A DNA stretch of 64,000 nucleotides from contig NZ_JACRSE010000004.1 in NCBI RefSeq assembly GCF_014281055.1, positions 310,001 through 374,000 of the forward strand. The letters are read 5' to 3'. Origin of the DNA: Fluviispira vulneris. Its GTDB lineage: Bacteria > Bdellovibrionota_B > Oligoflexia > Silvanigrellales > Silvanigrellaceae. The notes under the pieces were generated by a model that was not told the DNA's origin, did no database searches, and worked only from the letters and a program-made list of their open reading frames with translations. Of the stretch, positions 63,828-64,000 are shown in pieces. The stretch's first letter is position 1. Each line of letters begins with the position of its first letter. The position numbers were made by a program, and so were the translations under genes.

Positions 63828-64000
63828 TTATTTAGCGGATTGTGCTTTTTTACGAGAAACGATTTTAAGATCTCTTCTCAGCCCTGCAATACCACCCGCA
63901 TTCGAAATGAGAGCAGGATCCATGGAAACTCTAAACTTCACGAGCTCTTTAACAAGCTCTGTGTGCTTAGTGGATGCATCACTTGAATTCAAATCAGCAA
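63828..64000 (-). CDS. rpmC: 50S ribosomal protein L29 (5' part beyond the window)
   Basis: Partial frame, at least 57 codons, running off the window's right edge on the minus strand; stop TAA at 63828-63830. It reads ELVKELVKFRVSMDPALIS then GIAGLRRDLKIVSRKK, matching the helical hairpin of L29. Its place before rpsQ agrees. The upstream start cannot be seen. Confidence 0.88.
   Translation of the reverse strand, partial: ADLNSSDASTKHTELVKELVKFRVSMDPALISNAGGIAGLRRDLKIVSRKKAQSAK

Noticed and set aside
1-64000. CRISPR array, tRNA or rRNA genes, insertion sequence
   Set aside because: No regularly spaced repeats, no cloverleaf-like sequence, and no transposase or terminal inverted repeats recognised in either strand.

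Overview
The window is low-G+C Gram-negative chromosome. Gene content (a large chemotaxis operon with CheA hybrids, a TIGR04552-like protein next to a giant FAD/Fe-S oxidoreductase, dCache-type receptors, and the spc/alpha ribosomal operons) suggests an Oligoflexia/Bdellovibrionota bacterium, perhaps of the Silvanigrellales. This placement is inferred from gene content and base composition only; no rRNA gene is present.

Region 1 (1-12.6 kb) is chemotaxis. On the plus strand there is the 3' end of one CheA-like protein, a complete CheA hybrid kinase with a receiver, CheW, CheB, a protein of unknown function, CheY, CheR and an HPt-receiver protein. Two tandem chemoreceptors converge on this operon from the minus strand. 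Region 2 (12.6-23.2 kb) holds a YejA/B/E-type peptide importer without its ATPase, an M23 lipoprotein, a thioredoxin-fold protein without its cysteines, a TIGR04552-like protein and a 1205-residue FAD/Fe-S oxidoreductase. Region 3 (23.3-30.4 kb) is accessory: an S24-type repressor behind two matched inverted repeats, two short-chain dehydrogenases, a lone sensory-domain-like protein, a lipocalin-like protein, a catalase-like protein, a solute-binding protein and two acetyltransferases.

Region 4 (30.4-45.3 kb) is the most interesting part. It is a tight four-gene minus-strand operon made of a DrmD-like SNF2 helicase, a 1407-residue Eco57I-type adenine methylase, a HelD-like SF1 helicase and a 1783-residue DEAD-box helicase carrying DUF1998-like zinc motifs and a terminal nuclease-like domain. 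It looks like an anti-phage defence system. It shares its first two parts with DISARM type I but ends in a Druantia DruE-like helicase, and neither DrmC nor separate DrmA/DrmB genes are seen.

Region 5 (45.8-54.5 kb) is a glycan cluster (split transketolase, a fused epimerase-glycosyltransferase, a methyltransferase). It is flanked by an intact small secreted protein and its paralogue, which carries one in-frame stop. An orphan 441-residue protein and a decayed nucleoside phosphorylase follow. Region 6 (54.5-64 kb) is the spc/alpha ribosomal operon from rpmC to rplQ on the minus strand, ending at a strong terminator. Two standard members are out of place: rplX is absent between rplN and rplE, and rpsD is replaced by about 440 bases of non-coding DNA that still shows an S4 C-terminal remnant.
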